From Ursus arctos (Eukaryota > Chordata > Mammalia > Carnivora > Ursidae): a stretch of DNA of 64,000 bases. The stretch lies in the NCBI RefSeq assembly GCF_023065955.2, contig NW_026622764.1, positions 46,011,833 to 46,075,832 on the forward strand, written 5' to 3'. Position numbers and translations under genes: made by a program. Every line of letters begins with the position of its first letter. Positions within the stretch are counted from its first letter, which is position 1. The notes beneath the pieces are model-generated. The model was not told the origin of the DNA, ran no database searches, and saw only the letters and a program-made list of their open reading frames with translations. Shown piece after piece: positions 11,690 through 23,654 of this stretch.

Positions 11690-12858
11690 TTAAATTCTTT
11701 TAAATTCTTTTAAATCTTGCAAAATTGAACTCCAACCCCCCAACAGTCTCACAATTTCCACTGTGAGTAATCTTTGTTTTAGCAAGCAAGACTGGATGGG
11801 AAAAATAAACTGATGACGTTCAGTTACAGTGTAGAGTTCCCTTGGATCACAGTGTCTGCTGGTGGTCTTTTACCAAAGAGAAAAGGGAGAGCAATTCCCT
11901 CAGGCCAGTGGATAGTACCCTCCCAAGTGGTATTCTCGAAGGGCTCACATATGCATAGTAAAGATTACAGTACCTTGCCCTTGGCAAGAGCTTAATTCAT
12001 TATGATTAAATTATATGTTATATCCTTTTCTGAACATTCAGGGATGAAATACACTATAGGCAAATCACGATAATTATTGACTATGTAATGAGTGGGAAAA
12101 CTGCAGTCATAATAAATTATCCATCTCCAACTTCAGGAATTTATGATCTAAGAACTATATTATTTCAAAAATAATTTTAATGATGTATACAATATTGAGG
12201 AAATATATCATTTAAATGATGAATATAATTGTTTGCCCAGTTTAGAGGTCCTCTTCTCAGATTCCTCACCTAAACTATGGGGATCATACTCCCCAATCCA
12301 AAAGAGAATAACAAAACTGTTGACTCCAATATCCTTGAAGAATGAAAATGACAGTAAAATTCTTCAGATACAAACAATAGAATAGAAAAGAAAATCGCAT
12401 GCTGCTTAAGCCGTAACTACAATAAAAGAATTCCTTAAAGAACCCTTCAGAAACACTAAAGTACAAATATCCATCTTTCAGTTCTTTAGTATTCTAGTCC
12501 TGACCAAGGACAAATAAAGACCAGAACATATTACCAACTGCTTTGTTAAAAGCTGAATCCCTCCCTTTTCTTTTGCCTGCCACAGTGCAGTCAGTTTCCT
12601 GAATGATAAACAAGTTTTTTTCACATGTGATCTGAATATATTTTAAAAGAAATTAAAAAAAAAATAAAAGTGTACTATTTGAAAAAAAAAATCCTGGTGA
12701 TCATCATATTGCAGAAAAGTGTTATTTGTGATACTGTCTTGTTAGACATCGTAAGCATTAGAAATTAATTTTTTAGGCTTTTGTTCTCATTTAACTAATC
12801 AGAGAAAAAAATCCTATTTAATATTTAAACAAACTGTTTAAACATTAAACACCAAGTC

Positions 12859-12859
<1 letters not shown>
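11690..12859. other. Unique-looking DNA, no gene seen
   Basis: A 60-codon frame at 11813-11995 sits in slightly more GC-rich sequence but is unrecognised. A small direct repeat (TTTTAAATTCTTTTAAA) is at 11697-11715. No other structure is seen. Confidence 0.5.

Positions 12860-12898
<39 letters not shown>
12860..12898. repeat. (TG)n microsatellite
   Basis: About nineteen uninterrupted TG units followed by ATATATAAC. Uninterrupted tracts of this length are usually polymorphic and can adopt left-handed DNA. Confidence 0.95.
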
Positions 12899-12899
<1 letters not shown>

Positions 12900-13602
12900 T
12901 ATATAACTGATATAAAGGCCCTGTGGGAATTGTTTTCAATTCTCCCATTCAATGTCCACATTGCCGATGCAGCAAGATGTAAAAATAATTTGTCAGCGTA
13001 TGCCACTGCTAATTGGTAGAGGTAAAATCAATTGTAAATAACTCTTCATTTGTGTATATTTTGAAATACTATTGTATTTAAACAAATAAAAGTCATTCAC
13101 ACAACCATACACACACAATAATAATAACAGCAACAGAATCAGTGACAGTTAATTTTCCTACGGGGAATGCACTGCCAGATCTTCTTCTGGCTGCCTTCTG
13201 GTCTAGAAACTGACAGCATATTCATAGTCTTATTATACTAATCAGAAGTATCATCTCCTGGTTTTAGGAGCTATGTATCTATGATTCACTCACCAGATCT
13301 GGCCACACCATTGCTCAGCAGAGTACTAGAACCTGAACAGCCAGAAATTTTACTTTCTCCAGAGATCCTGCATAGAAATAATGTCTTTTTAGGTTTTAAT
13401 TTTCTTTTCTTCAAAAATAGGGAATTTTGGGTTTGTTAGATTTCCCAAATAACACTAACTTTAAAATTTTCTTAGGGCTACATTCTACTTGTATTAATGT
13501 AACTCCATGTAAAAGCAGGGAGACCTTTTACAATCTCTTACTGATCTCACTAATTGATAGTAGAAGGAACTTTCTCAGGCCAGTAGTTGAAAGAAATGGT
13601 TA
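12899..13602. other. Unique-looking DNA, no gene seen
   Basis: Contains a moderately GC-richer block at 13150-13380 (CTTCTTCTGGCTGCCTTCTG; CACTCACCAGATCTGGCCAC) with no recognised repeat family and no convincing exon. Confidence 0.45.
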
Positions 13603-13617
13603 AAATGAGGTCGTTAT

Positions 13618-13829
13618 GGGGATGCCTGGGTGACTCAGTTGGTTAAGCATCTGCCTTCAACTTCGGTCGTGATCCTGGGGTCCTGGGATCCAGTCCTGGG
13701 ATCAGGTCCCACATAGGGCTCTCTGCTTGGCGGGGAGCTTGCTTCTCCCTCTGCCTGGAGCTTCCCGTGCTTGTGCTCACTCTCTCTCACTCTCTCTTTC
13801 TTTGACAAATAAATAAAATCTTCTAAAAA
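13618..13829 (+). mobile_element. Carnivore SINEC, sense, with target-site duplication
   Basis: Head GATGCCTGGGTGACTCAG and TTGGTTAAGCATCTGCC, a B-box-like GTCGTGATCCTGG, CT-rich middle, tail ACAAATAAATAAAATCTTCT plus an A-run. Flanks AAATGAGGTCGTTATG (13602-13617) and AAATGAGATCATTATG (13830-13845) are the target-site duplication. The segment TCCTGGGATCCAGTCCTGGG is an internal duplication not present in its siblings. The (antisense) frame over it is a shadow. Confidence 0.96.
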
Positions 13830-13845
13830 AAATGAGATCATTATG

Positions 13846-15449
13846 ATATTCAGTATATGTTAAGTGTCACCGATACGCCAATTCCGAACTGTTTGGGGTC
13901 ATGAAGCACATGGTTTTTAGAGCAAGCACATATTTGAGGAATGGACATTTTTATCACGTCATCCACAAAATGCTATTTACTTGTATTCACAATTGTCAAC
14001 AGTCAATGTTATAAAACTATAAACAAAATTTCTACACTAAGAAAAAAGGAAAATCTTTTTTGTTAAATCTTAAATATTTTTATTTTTTGGTGCTTAGATT
14101 TTTAACTATGCATTTGATTGAGGTAAGTTAAAAGCATTTAAAATAAATTTAAGATTTTGCATTTCCTCCTCTAAACTATATAAGTTTGAAGCACAAATAA
14201 CATGGATTGCCAGAGTTGCAGAGTTTTATTTTTGAGAGATTCAAAAGCATTCGTCAGGCACACGAAAATTAAAGTTGACCAAACGTATTTTGTCTCTAAT
14301 CAGAGGTTATCAGTTAAATACTGGAGAATAAGGAAAGGATGAGGTAGGACTCCACCTCCGTGAGGTGAACAGATTGAGAACTGATAAAGCTAATTTAAAG
14401 TCAAGTATTATTTCTAATTCGATAAATATATGGAACAAATGATAACAAAGTGGGAGCAAGGAAAAGAAAAGAGGTTAAAATGTTAATACTACAATAAAAA
14501 CAAAACAATAAAACAAATAAAGGAACAGAGAACAAATAGCTATCTCTTTGACTCTTTAATGAGCTATCAATGATAGGTTGTTATATCTACCATATGGAGG
14601 ATATTTTCTTTATGTATAAAACATAATTATATTAATTTTTCAGCATTGCTATTATTAATTTCTAAACATTGACTAACACTACAAAACTGAGAAAAAGTTG
14701 AAGCTTAAATTTAAACATCAACAAAACAACATAGATTGGTACTAACAAATGGAGCACTTTAAACAAAGCCTTACTGACTTTAAATATTGTTTGTATCAGA
14801 TCCTGTTAAATAATAAATAGCTTTCTATTGAGTCAAAGAGAAGTCCAGGTGTTTCTACCTTTCTTAAAAAGTGCTGCTAGAAAATTTTCCTTTTCATGGT
14901 ACTAATGGATTCATATTGTGTAAAGAAGGCACTACTGTAAGTTAACTAGGTATTTGAATTTGATTCCAAATAGATAGGGTCTTAGCATTTGCAGCCAGAT
15001 ACGAAAATACAGCAATAACAAAATCTAGAAAGAGCACCAAAATCCATAAAAATTAGGTTTCACTATGAAAGTAAGTCAAGTGCATTTAAAGAAGTCAAAT
15101 TTCCCTTTGGTAACTGCAATAATTTCATGTGATACAATTTATTAAAAATAATCATGTGAACAAGAACACTTTATCTACTACTCACCTATGTGAACTCAAC
15201 TGAAATGATCAAAGGGATTTAATAATATTGCAAAAACCATAAATCAAGAAAAGTAGAAATAGGTATCTTCAGTCTTTGGCTAGATATAGCATAAATGGGA
15301 AACACGGAGATGTTACAAGAGGAAGTAAAAAGATGAGATAAAGGTGTAGGTCATTGAAGAAGAACAATCCCACTTCCTAGAAGGTATTGAATTATCTTCT
15401 GGAAAAAGCTCTTTAACATTCATTAAGTATCAGCATTATCCAGAATTGG
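13846..15449. other. Unique-looking AT-rich DNA, no gene seen
   Basis: No recognised repeat family, exon or RNA gene. The stretch is strongly A/T-biased with A-rich islands (for example 14490-14525). Confidence 0.5.
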
Positions 15450-16036
15450 GTGAGTCATTTCTTTTACAAGAGTTTGTTAGTTTGCATGTATTTGTGAATT
15501 TTCCAGCTTTCCTTCTGTTATTAATTTTTTGTTTCATGCCATTGTGGTTAAAAACATATATTTGGTATGACTTCAACTTTCTTAAATTTACTAAGAATTG
15601 TTTTGTGTCCTAACGTGTGATCTGTCCTGAAGAAGCTTCTGAGTGCACTTTAGAAGGTGTATGTTTGGTTGCTTTTCAATGGGATACTATGCATGTGTCT
15701 GTTAGGTCCACTGGATCCACAGTGTTGTTCAACTCCACTTTTTCCTGATTTTCTCTCCGAAAGTTCCATTATTGACAGTATGATATTAAAGTATCTTATT
15801 ATTGAATTGTTGTCTATTTCTCCTTTCAGTTCTGTCAACATTTGTTTTACATTTTTAGCTGTTCTGATGTTTTGTGCGTATACATTTAGAATTGTTAGAT
15901 CTTCCCGGTGATCTGAACTTTTGTCATTTTATAATGCCCTTTTTGTGTCTTTTGACAGTTTTTTGACTTAAGGTCTATTCTTTTAATTTAATTCTAGCCA
16001 CCCCTGCTTTCTTTTGGTTACCATTTGCAGGGAATA
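15450..16036 (-). mobile_element. L1 LINE fragment, antisense
   Basis: Read forward, this is the familiar antisense L1 ORF2 sequence: TCTGTTAGGTCCACTGGATC, TTGTCTATTTCTCCTTTCAG, GTGTCTTTTGACAGTTTTTT, GACTTAAGGTCTATTC and CCACCCCTGCTTTCTTTTGG followed by TTTGCAGGGAATATA. Block order is collinear with L1. Both + and - frames of 60-84 codons here (15650-15911) are relics or shadows of this element. Confidence 0.88.
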
Positions 16037-16803
16037 TATATATATATGCAGGGGTGTAAGCAGATAGGACAATTAAGACTATAGGGCAGCATTTAATATG
16101 ATTTATACAAGCGTGATCACAGAGCAAAAGATACAGACCAGCAGAAGCAAATCCAAAATCTCTCTTGAGAATTCAAACTCAAGAAAATTCTTTTTTATAA
16201 ACTAAAGCATGCTTCCCCCCTCCTATAATTTATAGTAAAGTTCTTAACTTCAAGACCACAAACTCCCATCTCATCTCTAGATGTTCTCAGAGCTGCCAAG
16301 CCCTACGCTAGTATTTACTTCATGTTTAGGATTTTTTTTTATTATAATGACATGATATAAAATGGCATTAGCATTGCTGGGGAATTTGTTGTGTATTATG
16401 TGCACTATAGCTTTGATGAAGATACTTAACAACTTTAAATGAGGTAATCTCTGTCAATTTCTCTTTTTGTTGGTATGGTTTAAATAAGCCCATCTCCATA
16501 TAGCGCCATCTCTTTTTTTCCTCATTTGTCCCTCCCTACATGTTCTAGTAGACCTACATAGGAAATTTTCTTTAAATCAATTTATAACTTTAACTTCTTG
16601 AGGCCATTTCATCTATCATTAAAAGAAATCCTTACTCTGGTTAGTACTTCTTACTCAAAGGCCATAGTAATTAGTCGTACAAATATGATGATTAGCTTAC
16701 TTTAAATTTTAGAATAGAAGTTATGTTCTAGAGGATGTATTTTTGCATATGCTGATACCAGAGTGTTTTGACTAGTCTTATAAATATTCTGATACCATGG
16801 AGA
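16037..16803. other. Unassigned sequence between L1 and hAT fossils
   Basis: Starts with a short TA tract. It holds no recognised gene. The stretch 16060-16340 (AGACTATAGGGCAGCATTTA; ACAAACTCCCATCTCATCTC) may be an unidentified repeat, but I cannot name it. Confidence 0.4.
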
Positions 16804-16925
16804 GCAGAGGTCAGCAAACTTGTTCTGTGAAGTGCTATATCCTCCACACCTTGGGCGTTTTTGAGCCATTTCATCATTGTTGCCACTACTCAACTCTGCC
16901 ATTCCAAAGAGAAAGCTCCCATATA
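16804..16925 (-). mobile_element. hAT-type DNA transposon fossil (MER3-like)
   Basis: CAGAGGTCAGCAAACTTGTT followed by CTGTGAAGTGC and then GCCACTACTCAACTCTGCCA match the terminal part of a non-autonomous hAT-Charlie element. The known consensus has CAGAGGTCGGCAAACTTTTT at its end and ACTACTCAACTCTGCC about 80 bases in. Only one end survives. These elements carry no coding capacity. Confidence 0.7.
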
Positions 16926-17049
16926 TATTCTCAGTAGTGTTATTTCTAGTGAGGCAATTGTTAGTAACAATCAGTAAATTATTAGTAATATCTTAGCAAA
17001 TATATTAACAAATATATAATATATAGCATCTGTGAATTAACAGAACATG

Positions 17050-18220
17050 GTAGAGCAAATAAATCCATCAGAAAATGGGGGAAATATATGGATAGGATGT
17101 CCATAATAGGAAACACGCAAAAGGCTAATAGTCATGTAGTGTAATATTCAACTTTACTAATGATCAGAAAAATACAAATCCAAATTAAAGTAACACTGAA
17201 GTAGCTCTTTTCCATAAAATTATGTTTTCTTTTCACTAAATTTAAAGATCAACCCTGTTCCCCAAACTGTATAATATTGGAGAAAAAAGATTATCATATA
17301 TTTATTGTATTATATGAAACTGGAATAGCTTGTTTAGATGGCATTGCTAAAATAATGCAATTCTACTTAAGAATCCCATCCTATGAGAATAATATACAGA
17401 ATATACAGAAACACACATACACACACACACAACACACTAATAAAACAACAAAAAAAAAAAATACCTATAATGTTTATCTGCATTAGTTTCCTAGGGCTGC
17501 CATAACAAAGTTACAGACTGCATGGTCTAAAGCAACAGAAATCCATAACCTCAGTTTTGAAGGCTAGATGTCCAAAATTAGGGCACTAGGAGGGCTATGC
17601 TCCCTGTCAAGCCTATATAGGAATATCCTTTCCTCATCCCAGCTTCTCATGCTGGCTGCCATTCTTTGGCGTTCTTGACTTATATCACTTTAATCTCTGC
17701 CTCTGTTGTCACATGTTTCCCCATGTATTTCTCTTCACATCATCTTTCTTTTTCTTGTAAGGACGCCAATCATATTGGAGTAAGAGCACACCCTACTCCA
17801 GTATGAATTCATCTTAACTAATTACATCTGCAATGACCCTATTTAAATAAGTTCGTACTCAGTGGGGGTTAGGACTTCTTTATCTTTGGGGGGAACAGGT
17901 TAGCCTATAACACCATTACTTACATATGTTCGATATGTCTAAAAGTGGAATACTATACAGCTAATAAAGTATGAGGCAAAGACAAGATATGCTAAAATGG
18001 AACAATGTTACCAATATATTCTTAACTTAGAAAGAAAGGAGTCATATATCATTATGTATAATTTGATCATTTTTCTTTAAAAATAAGTATATTCATATAT
18101 TTTTACTTATGGATTTTATATAATTATGCATTATATGTATATAATGTTTAAAAATATACATATTTTCATAAACCTATTTATATATATGAAGGAAGACGCA
18201 ATTTTTAAAATGCTTGAATA
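17050..18220 (+). mobile_element. Old L1 LINE fragment, split by a MaLR LTR
   Basis: Left part: TTCAACTTTACTAATGATCA, CAGAAAAATACAAATCCAAA, TAACACTGAAGTAGCTCTTT, then ATTCTACTTAAGAATCCCAT. Right part after the LTR: AAGTGGAATACTATACAGCT, ATTATGTATAATTTGATCAT. The two parts are consecutive pieces of an L1M-type ORF2 end and 3' UTR, in order, so the element at 17480-17912 was inserted later. The element is heavily decayed. An A-rich/CA stretch is at 17405-17462. Confidence 0.75.
17480..17912 (-). mobile_element. MaLR-type solo LTR (MLT1/MST-like), antisense
   Basis: ATTAGTTTCCTAGGGCTGCC, AAAGCAACAGAAATCCATAA, TGGCGTTCTTGACTTATATC, TAAGGACGCCAATCATATTG, CCTACTCCAGTATGAATTCA and ACTAATTACATCTGCAATGA follow, in reverse-complement order, the LTR of mammalian MaLR retrotransposons. 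No internal region flanks it, so it is a solo LTR. It sits inside an old L1. Confidence 0.85.
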
Positions 18221-18447
18221 TCATGCAACATGCTCTATTCAGTGTTTCATGAGTTGGGGGACGGGAAATCAAATGAAAGAGAACTTTCATTTTCAACTCT
18301 CCATAGACTGGGTTGGTCAGTTAAAATAAGCAACAAGTAGGGTGGATTACTTGATAATTTGAAACCACAAGCAATGAAAAAAGTAAATGTAACACCTATT
18401 ATCAAAATGAGGCAATGTGTAAGTTAATTTCTTCCTCTCCCTCCAAA

Positions 18448-18508
18448 AGAAGGAAGGAAGGAAGGAAGGAAGGAAGGAAGGAAGGAAGGAAAGAGAGAGA
18501 GAAAGAAA

Positions 18509-18548
<40 letters not shown>

Positions 18549-18565
18549 GAAAGAAAGAAAGAAAA
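18448..18565. repeat. Long (GGAA)n / (GAAA)n purine tract
   Basis: About 118 bases of pure purine: roughly nine GGAA units, a GAGA bridge, then about fifteen GAAA units with minor interruptions. The lysine/arginine-rich frame read through it (18415-18621) and its antisense partner are translation artefacts of the repeat. Confidence 0.97.
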
Positions 18566-18754
18566 CAGATGACAATAAATATATTGACAGAACAGTGGGC
18601 TTCAGTAGTAGCCAATGGTAGATTCCATTTATGCTTATCTAATTAAGAAACATTGATGTATTTGTTTATACAAAGTAGGAAGAAGAGCTTGAACATTTTT
18701 AATATTTCAAGAGTATAAATTGTGAAAAAAAAATTTAGATTCACAGTAGTCACC

Positions 18755-19235
18755 AAAAGCCCACCAGCTATTGATATCCTTTTACCTGTAATCTAGCCCT
18801 TTGACTAGGAAACTGACTCAAGGAAAAACTCAATAATATATGTAAAAATTGTATGTCTTTTGAGATTCATAGCAACATATAATCATGTGGGTATGTAACA
18901 ATGAACACAGTAAATGGTGGTTGAAATATATAATCATTAAAATATTTTTCTGAATATATAATGATATAAGGACATTTATATGATATATTGTTAAGTGAAA
19001 AAATCATTTGGGGAAGTTTTATATTCAGCAACATATGCAGTACAAATACAGCACATTCAAACAATCTATCCATATCCGAAAAAATAGAAAAACAGACATA
19101 AAATATTAGCAATTATTACTGAAGGGATGGAAAATTGCTATTTTATGGTTTGTTCTTTGTTCAAACTACCCTTCTGTTACTCATTTTTTTAAAGCATGAA
19201 ATACTCCTTACTTAATATGAAAAAATAAACACTAC
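18755..19235 (+). mobile_element. Old L1 LINE 3' end
   Basis: CACCAGCTATTGATATCC, TATATTGTTAAGTGAAAAAA, ATGCAGTACAAATACAGCAC and ATTATTACTGAAGGGATGGA are collinear with the 3' end of an L1M4/L1ME-type element (consensus TGATATATTGTTAAGTGAAA). The same segment is represented in the 17050-18220 element, so this is a second copy. An antisense 81-codon frame over it is a shadow. Confidence 0.7.
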
Positions 19236-20880
19236 TTTTAAAGAAGAGCAAACTTGAAATGTTTTATTGATGGCTACCCCGTACAGATGTTCACTAGCAG
19301 CAAAGTAATAATGTATGTCTTTACTGCCATCCATATTTACCATTTATAAAAATAAATCAAAGCCCTCTACATTGTTGGATAAAATGAGTATCTTTTGATT
19401 TTGAGAGTCTATAATCTGGAAGTCAGTGCAGTTCTTGTTAAAATTGGCACTTCTGTAAGGCAAGGGCAGACTTGAGCAAAGCCAGGTCATGTTTTAATAT
19501 GCATCAGGTTTCTCTCATCAATTCATTTTCTCATTAGTGAGTAAACACTTCTCTTTTCACATATTCTGCCAGATAACCTTTTAAGATTCATTAGCCATTT
19601 TATTTGTGTAATGAAGTTTCTCTACTGAATCATAAACTGCTTAGTTATAGATACTTTGCTTTCTACTAAAATTAAGAAGTTTAATAAATATTTAAGGATT
19701 ATTAAAACTCTAGTCCTCTGCATAGTTGTGCCTTTGGCAGTCTCTGTTGAGAATGAACTTTTTTGCTCACGGTTTTCTGGACTTTTGTAATTTCTCTGGT
19801 TTTACATTTTACATTTCCTAAATTTTATCTAGGTGTAGAGTGCTTTCTACTTCCTTTTCTTGTGCTTAAGTATCTTCTTCAAGTAACTGAATAAATTTTC
19901 ACTCTATTCTGAGACTCAGTTATGTAAACACAATGATTAGATGTGTTGAGAATAGATTTTAACCCATTTCCTAATTATGATCGAAAGTACTTGTATAGAA
20001 GAGTTCTATATACTTAAAAAACTTTTTAAGTCATTTTACTATTGTTTAATATGATAGGAAATATAGACAGATATGTAGAAATAAGATATATTTAAAAGTT
20101 TCTGCCCATTACTTCTTTGTTTTTATCTACTTCCATCAAAGATCCAAGAATCTTTTATCAAGATTTATTTACATGCACTATAGGGCCTTTTAAGAGGACA
20201 AACAATTGGGGTCACAGAGCTCATACTTTATCAGGCAGAGGAGGAGTTTTGTCTAGACCGGGTTTAAATGACTGAAGATGGTGGGTACCAGCAATTCCCC
20301 AGGGAAATTATTTCATGAACTAGCAGGTCTCACTAGCAGGAGGCACACTGCAAATAATGATTCTGATATTAATCTGTAGAAGAATTTATCTTGGTGAAGT
20401 GAGGGAAGATCCCTGGCTCAGGTCAAGTGAAAGTGTCTAGAAAAAAAACTTTAATCTATTTTAGGGGCCAATCCAAACGTTCCCAAGGAACAAATAAAAT
20501 ATCTCAGACGCTTTTCTGTCACTGGTGTCCATAACTTTAGCAGGGGAATTGCTACTCACGCTAGAGTTAAATTTACTTTTTACCTGTTTTATCTCTGCAA
20601 ACTTTTGATTTTTTTCTGTAATCTTTTCTTTAAATACCTTGAGTAATTTTCCAAACAATTTTACATATAAACAGTGTTGATAAATGTTCAGTTTTTAGGG
20701 CAAATTATGTTTAAAAACTGAGACTTTGCCAATAATTTATTTAACACAGGTTCCCTGTGAGAATTATGATACAATATTTCATTAGCCAATAGCATACTGG
20801 ATAATGTCTCTTACTGAGTCAATAAAGAACTAACATACTTCAAACCAATGATAAATTAATTATAGTATTCTAGGCAAAAG
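19236..20880. other. Unique-looking DNA, no gene seen
   Basis: No recognised repeat family. The block 20160-20660 is somewhat more GC-rich and holds an antisense 65-codon lysine-rich frame (20461-20658) with no family resemblance. The duplication GAACTAGCAGGTCTCACTAG near 20318 is small. Possibly single-copy intron or intergenic sequence. Confidence 0.45.
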
Positions 20881-23066
20881 GGAGATGAAAGAAAAGTCCA
20901 AATTTAGTTGAGGTGTACCTTTCTATGAATTGGTTCTTGGTGGACTTGGTCATTTCAATTAAAAGCTGGGTTATTAGCTGGGGGCTTAGGTCCCTCACTG
21001 GTGGGGCATATCACTGGTGGGGAACTGCACTGGCATTAGCAAGCAAGGTGGGCTGCACTGAAGGTGATTACTCCACGGACCATTACAGAATTGCACCACT
21101 GCCTATGGGGAGTAGCCCTGTCAAGGCAGAAACAGATGTCCCTTCTCTTCCTAGACTGCCATTTAGTTTAACTACCTCTGTTAACCAAGAGTAGCCTGGC
21201 CACAGTGGGAGCAAGTTTCCCAGTAGCTGAACACTTGATTTGCTGGTTAAAGCTTTCAGTCTTTTATAGTTTAAAAGTCTGCCACTGCTGTTACAATGAT
21301 GTCAATGACACAATGTATCTCTCTACTCCAGGTGCAAGAGTTTGATAAGAAAGTCCTCGCATCCAATTTCAGTACAATTTCACCAAAACAAGTTTAACTT
21401 GCAAACAGCTTTGTCCAAAACAAGCTTTCAAAACATGGATTTTAAATCATTAGCAAGTGAGTACACAACAATAAAAATTTCTTTGCAAAGTTAAATGTTT
21501 TGCTTCTGTGCTCTTAAGAAACCAGGACAATCATGGCTGCCAATAATTTGTTTTGTTTTTCTGTCCTCACTGCAAATTTGTCTTGCTATCTCTTTGCGAT
21601 GGGTGGAAATGGATTTTCCTCAGTGTGGCACTTGAATATTTCACTAGACCAATTGTTGGAGCCTGAAAGTGTGAAGTAACAGCCATGCAGGGAGAAGCTG
21701 TTTTTAGGGCATTAGGAGACACATTGTCAAGAGCATCAGCAGAAGCAGACTGTGTTGCAGCTGTTCTCCTACATTATATAAGAGGATACCCATATTTTAA
21801 CTCTTGGCTGTCACAAGCAATTAACAAGGAATGAAGAAAATAACTTCAAATATTCATAAATAACTAGGAACTTTCACACACTTTGAAATAGGCAATTATA
21901 TACTTCACGTTTTCCTATCAAAATATTCAAAACTTTATACCATTTCAAGCAATATTTTTCAGACAATTTCTTTTCATTTATTTTTCCTGGTATACATTTC
22001 TATGCCTATGAAATATACTAGTAATTATTTTATTAGGAAATATATTTGTATTATTATAATATTTGATATACTGAGATATTTGTAGTAATTCCTCCATTGA
22101 TAAGTAAGAGAAATAAGGAAGTGGATGTATAAAAAAGGTATTCAATCTTGCAAAATATACTGTTTATTAACTTTTACATTACTCATCAAATATAACCAAT
22201 AGTGTTAGTGTGAAGCTCTTACAAGAGTCGAGAGTTGATGTTTGTAGGAAGCTGTGGATGCTATAAATCTAGTTTGTCGAAAAGGATATAATAGCATTTC
22301 AGCCAATGCACTAAAACTTAAACTTGTAGGTTTTGCCAAGCAAGCCATAAGACTTTTCAAGAATACAATCAGGTGATATTCATATGTAAAGAGAGATGTC
22401 AACAATATACTTTACTGTAACTAAAATTTTAGTTTACTGTGTCAAAATTTTAGAAAATTTTTCTAAAATTATAGAAAAATAAATATTTTGTAATAATTCA
22501 TGGATTTTCAATTTTACTACTTTATTTTGGTTTAATGGCTGAGTATTGATTATATAGTTCTTCGCATTCTAAAGATGTATATACAACTATAGATTTTCAT
22601 TTCTTCTTAGACTTAAAAATTATAAGAACAAAAGTAATTTAATCTTTCATTTTCATAACAACTAATTTTGTATGTAATTTTTTATAAAGACAATGAAATA
22701 TTTTAAAACACATAACTTCTTCAGGTCTTTCTAGAGATCACTAACACAAGTGAAAATTTGTATAAATGCTCATATTGCAAAATATGGTCATTTTTTAATA
22801 AAAGGAAAATTGATTTGCTCAATTTTTTCAAGTTTAACATATTCAAGCAGCTTCTGACTAATATGGTAATATAAATTTACATAAATTTTACAGTTAAAAA
22901 AGAACATTAGAAAAAGCAAAAGCCAAAATTTTAATAGTGGAATAAGTGTAAGTTGATTTAGAAGAATGTTTTCCAGGGATAAAATAGCATATGAATGAAT
23001 AATGTGTATCAGAGAAGAAATATTAGATGATCAGCTGATCTGAGATAAAGTAGGAAAATAATTTTT
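20881..23066. other. Unique-looking DNA, no gene seen
   Basis: A 93-codon frame at 20913-21194 runs through the most GC-rich part and contains an internal repeat (TCACTGGTGGGG twice, 16 bases apart, at 20995-21022). I do not recognise the product. The stretch 21500-21790 looks single-copy. The rest, 21840-23060, is very AT-rich. A 12-base perfect palindrome, GATCAGCTGATC, is at 23029-23040. Confidence 0.45.
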
Positions 23067-23081
23067 AAAGAATTGATTGGA

Positions 23082-23265
23082 GGGCGCCTGGGTGGCTCAG
23101 ATGATTAAGTGTCTGCCTTCTGCTCAGTGATCTCAAGGTCCTGGGATCAAGCCCTGCATTGGTCTCCCTGCTCAGTGCGGAGGCTGCTTCTCCCTCTGCC
23201 CCTGCCCCTCCTGCTGGTGCTCTCTCCCTCTTAAATACATAAATAAAAATCTTAAAAAAAAAAAA
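23082..23265 (+). mobile_element. Carnivore SINEC, sense, with 15-bp target-site duplication
   Basis: Head GGCGCCTGGGTGGCTCAG, AAGTGTCTGCCTTCTGCTC, a CT-rich middle, tail AAATAAAAATCTT and an A-run. Flanks AAAGAATTGATTGGA at 23067-23081 and 23266-23280 are identical, a clean target-site duplication and a sign of relative youth. Confidence 0.97.
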
Positions 23266-23280
23266 AAAGAATTGATTGGA

Positions 23281-23654
23281 GCCAAGCTATGGAGGAATCT
23301 TTCAGTGAAGTTAGGGGCCTGATGTTTTAGTGTGATTAACCAAATGTTTAATGTATAAAATAATAGGAAGGATGCTGTTTAGACATGTATTTCAAGTGCC
23401 CATACATTTATTGATGATAGTTAAGAAGGTTGTTAAGAAGCTAACAAAATTATTAATAATCTTAACATTTATAAACTTGTGTAAGTACTCAAGGATTTTT
23501 ATTGCATTTTGATTATTTATAGCCAAAAAGGAAAAAAAATAGCATTTCAGTTTAAATATATGTATAAAAATTGAATTTTGAAAAAAACAACTTTGAAATT
23601 TAATTTTTCTGAGAGGACAGAATTTAAAAAAATAATTTTGAAACCTCTGGTTTT
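23281..23654. other. Unique-looking AT-rich DNA
   Basis: No gene or recognised repeat. The antisense 89-codon frame at 23392-23661 is phenylalanine/asparagine-rich because the DNA is AT-rich, and is treated as chance. Confidence 0.5.

Noticed and set aside
13618..13690. tRNA gene
   Set aside because: The heads of all the SINEs look tRNA-like because they are derived from a tRNA. None can fold as a complete tRNA and all continue into a SINE body.
18415..18621. Lys/Arg/Glu-rich 68-codon frame
   Set aside because: It is a translation of the GGAA/GAAA tract.
20913..21194. 93-codon frame in a GC-richer patch as a gene
   Set aside because: No recognised product or splice signals. Contains a local TCACTGGTGGGG duplication that explains part of its length.
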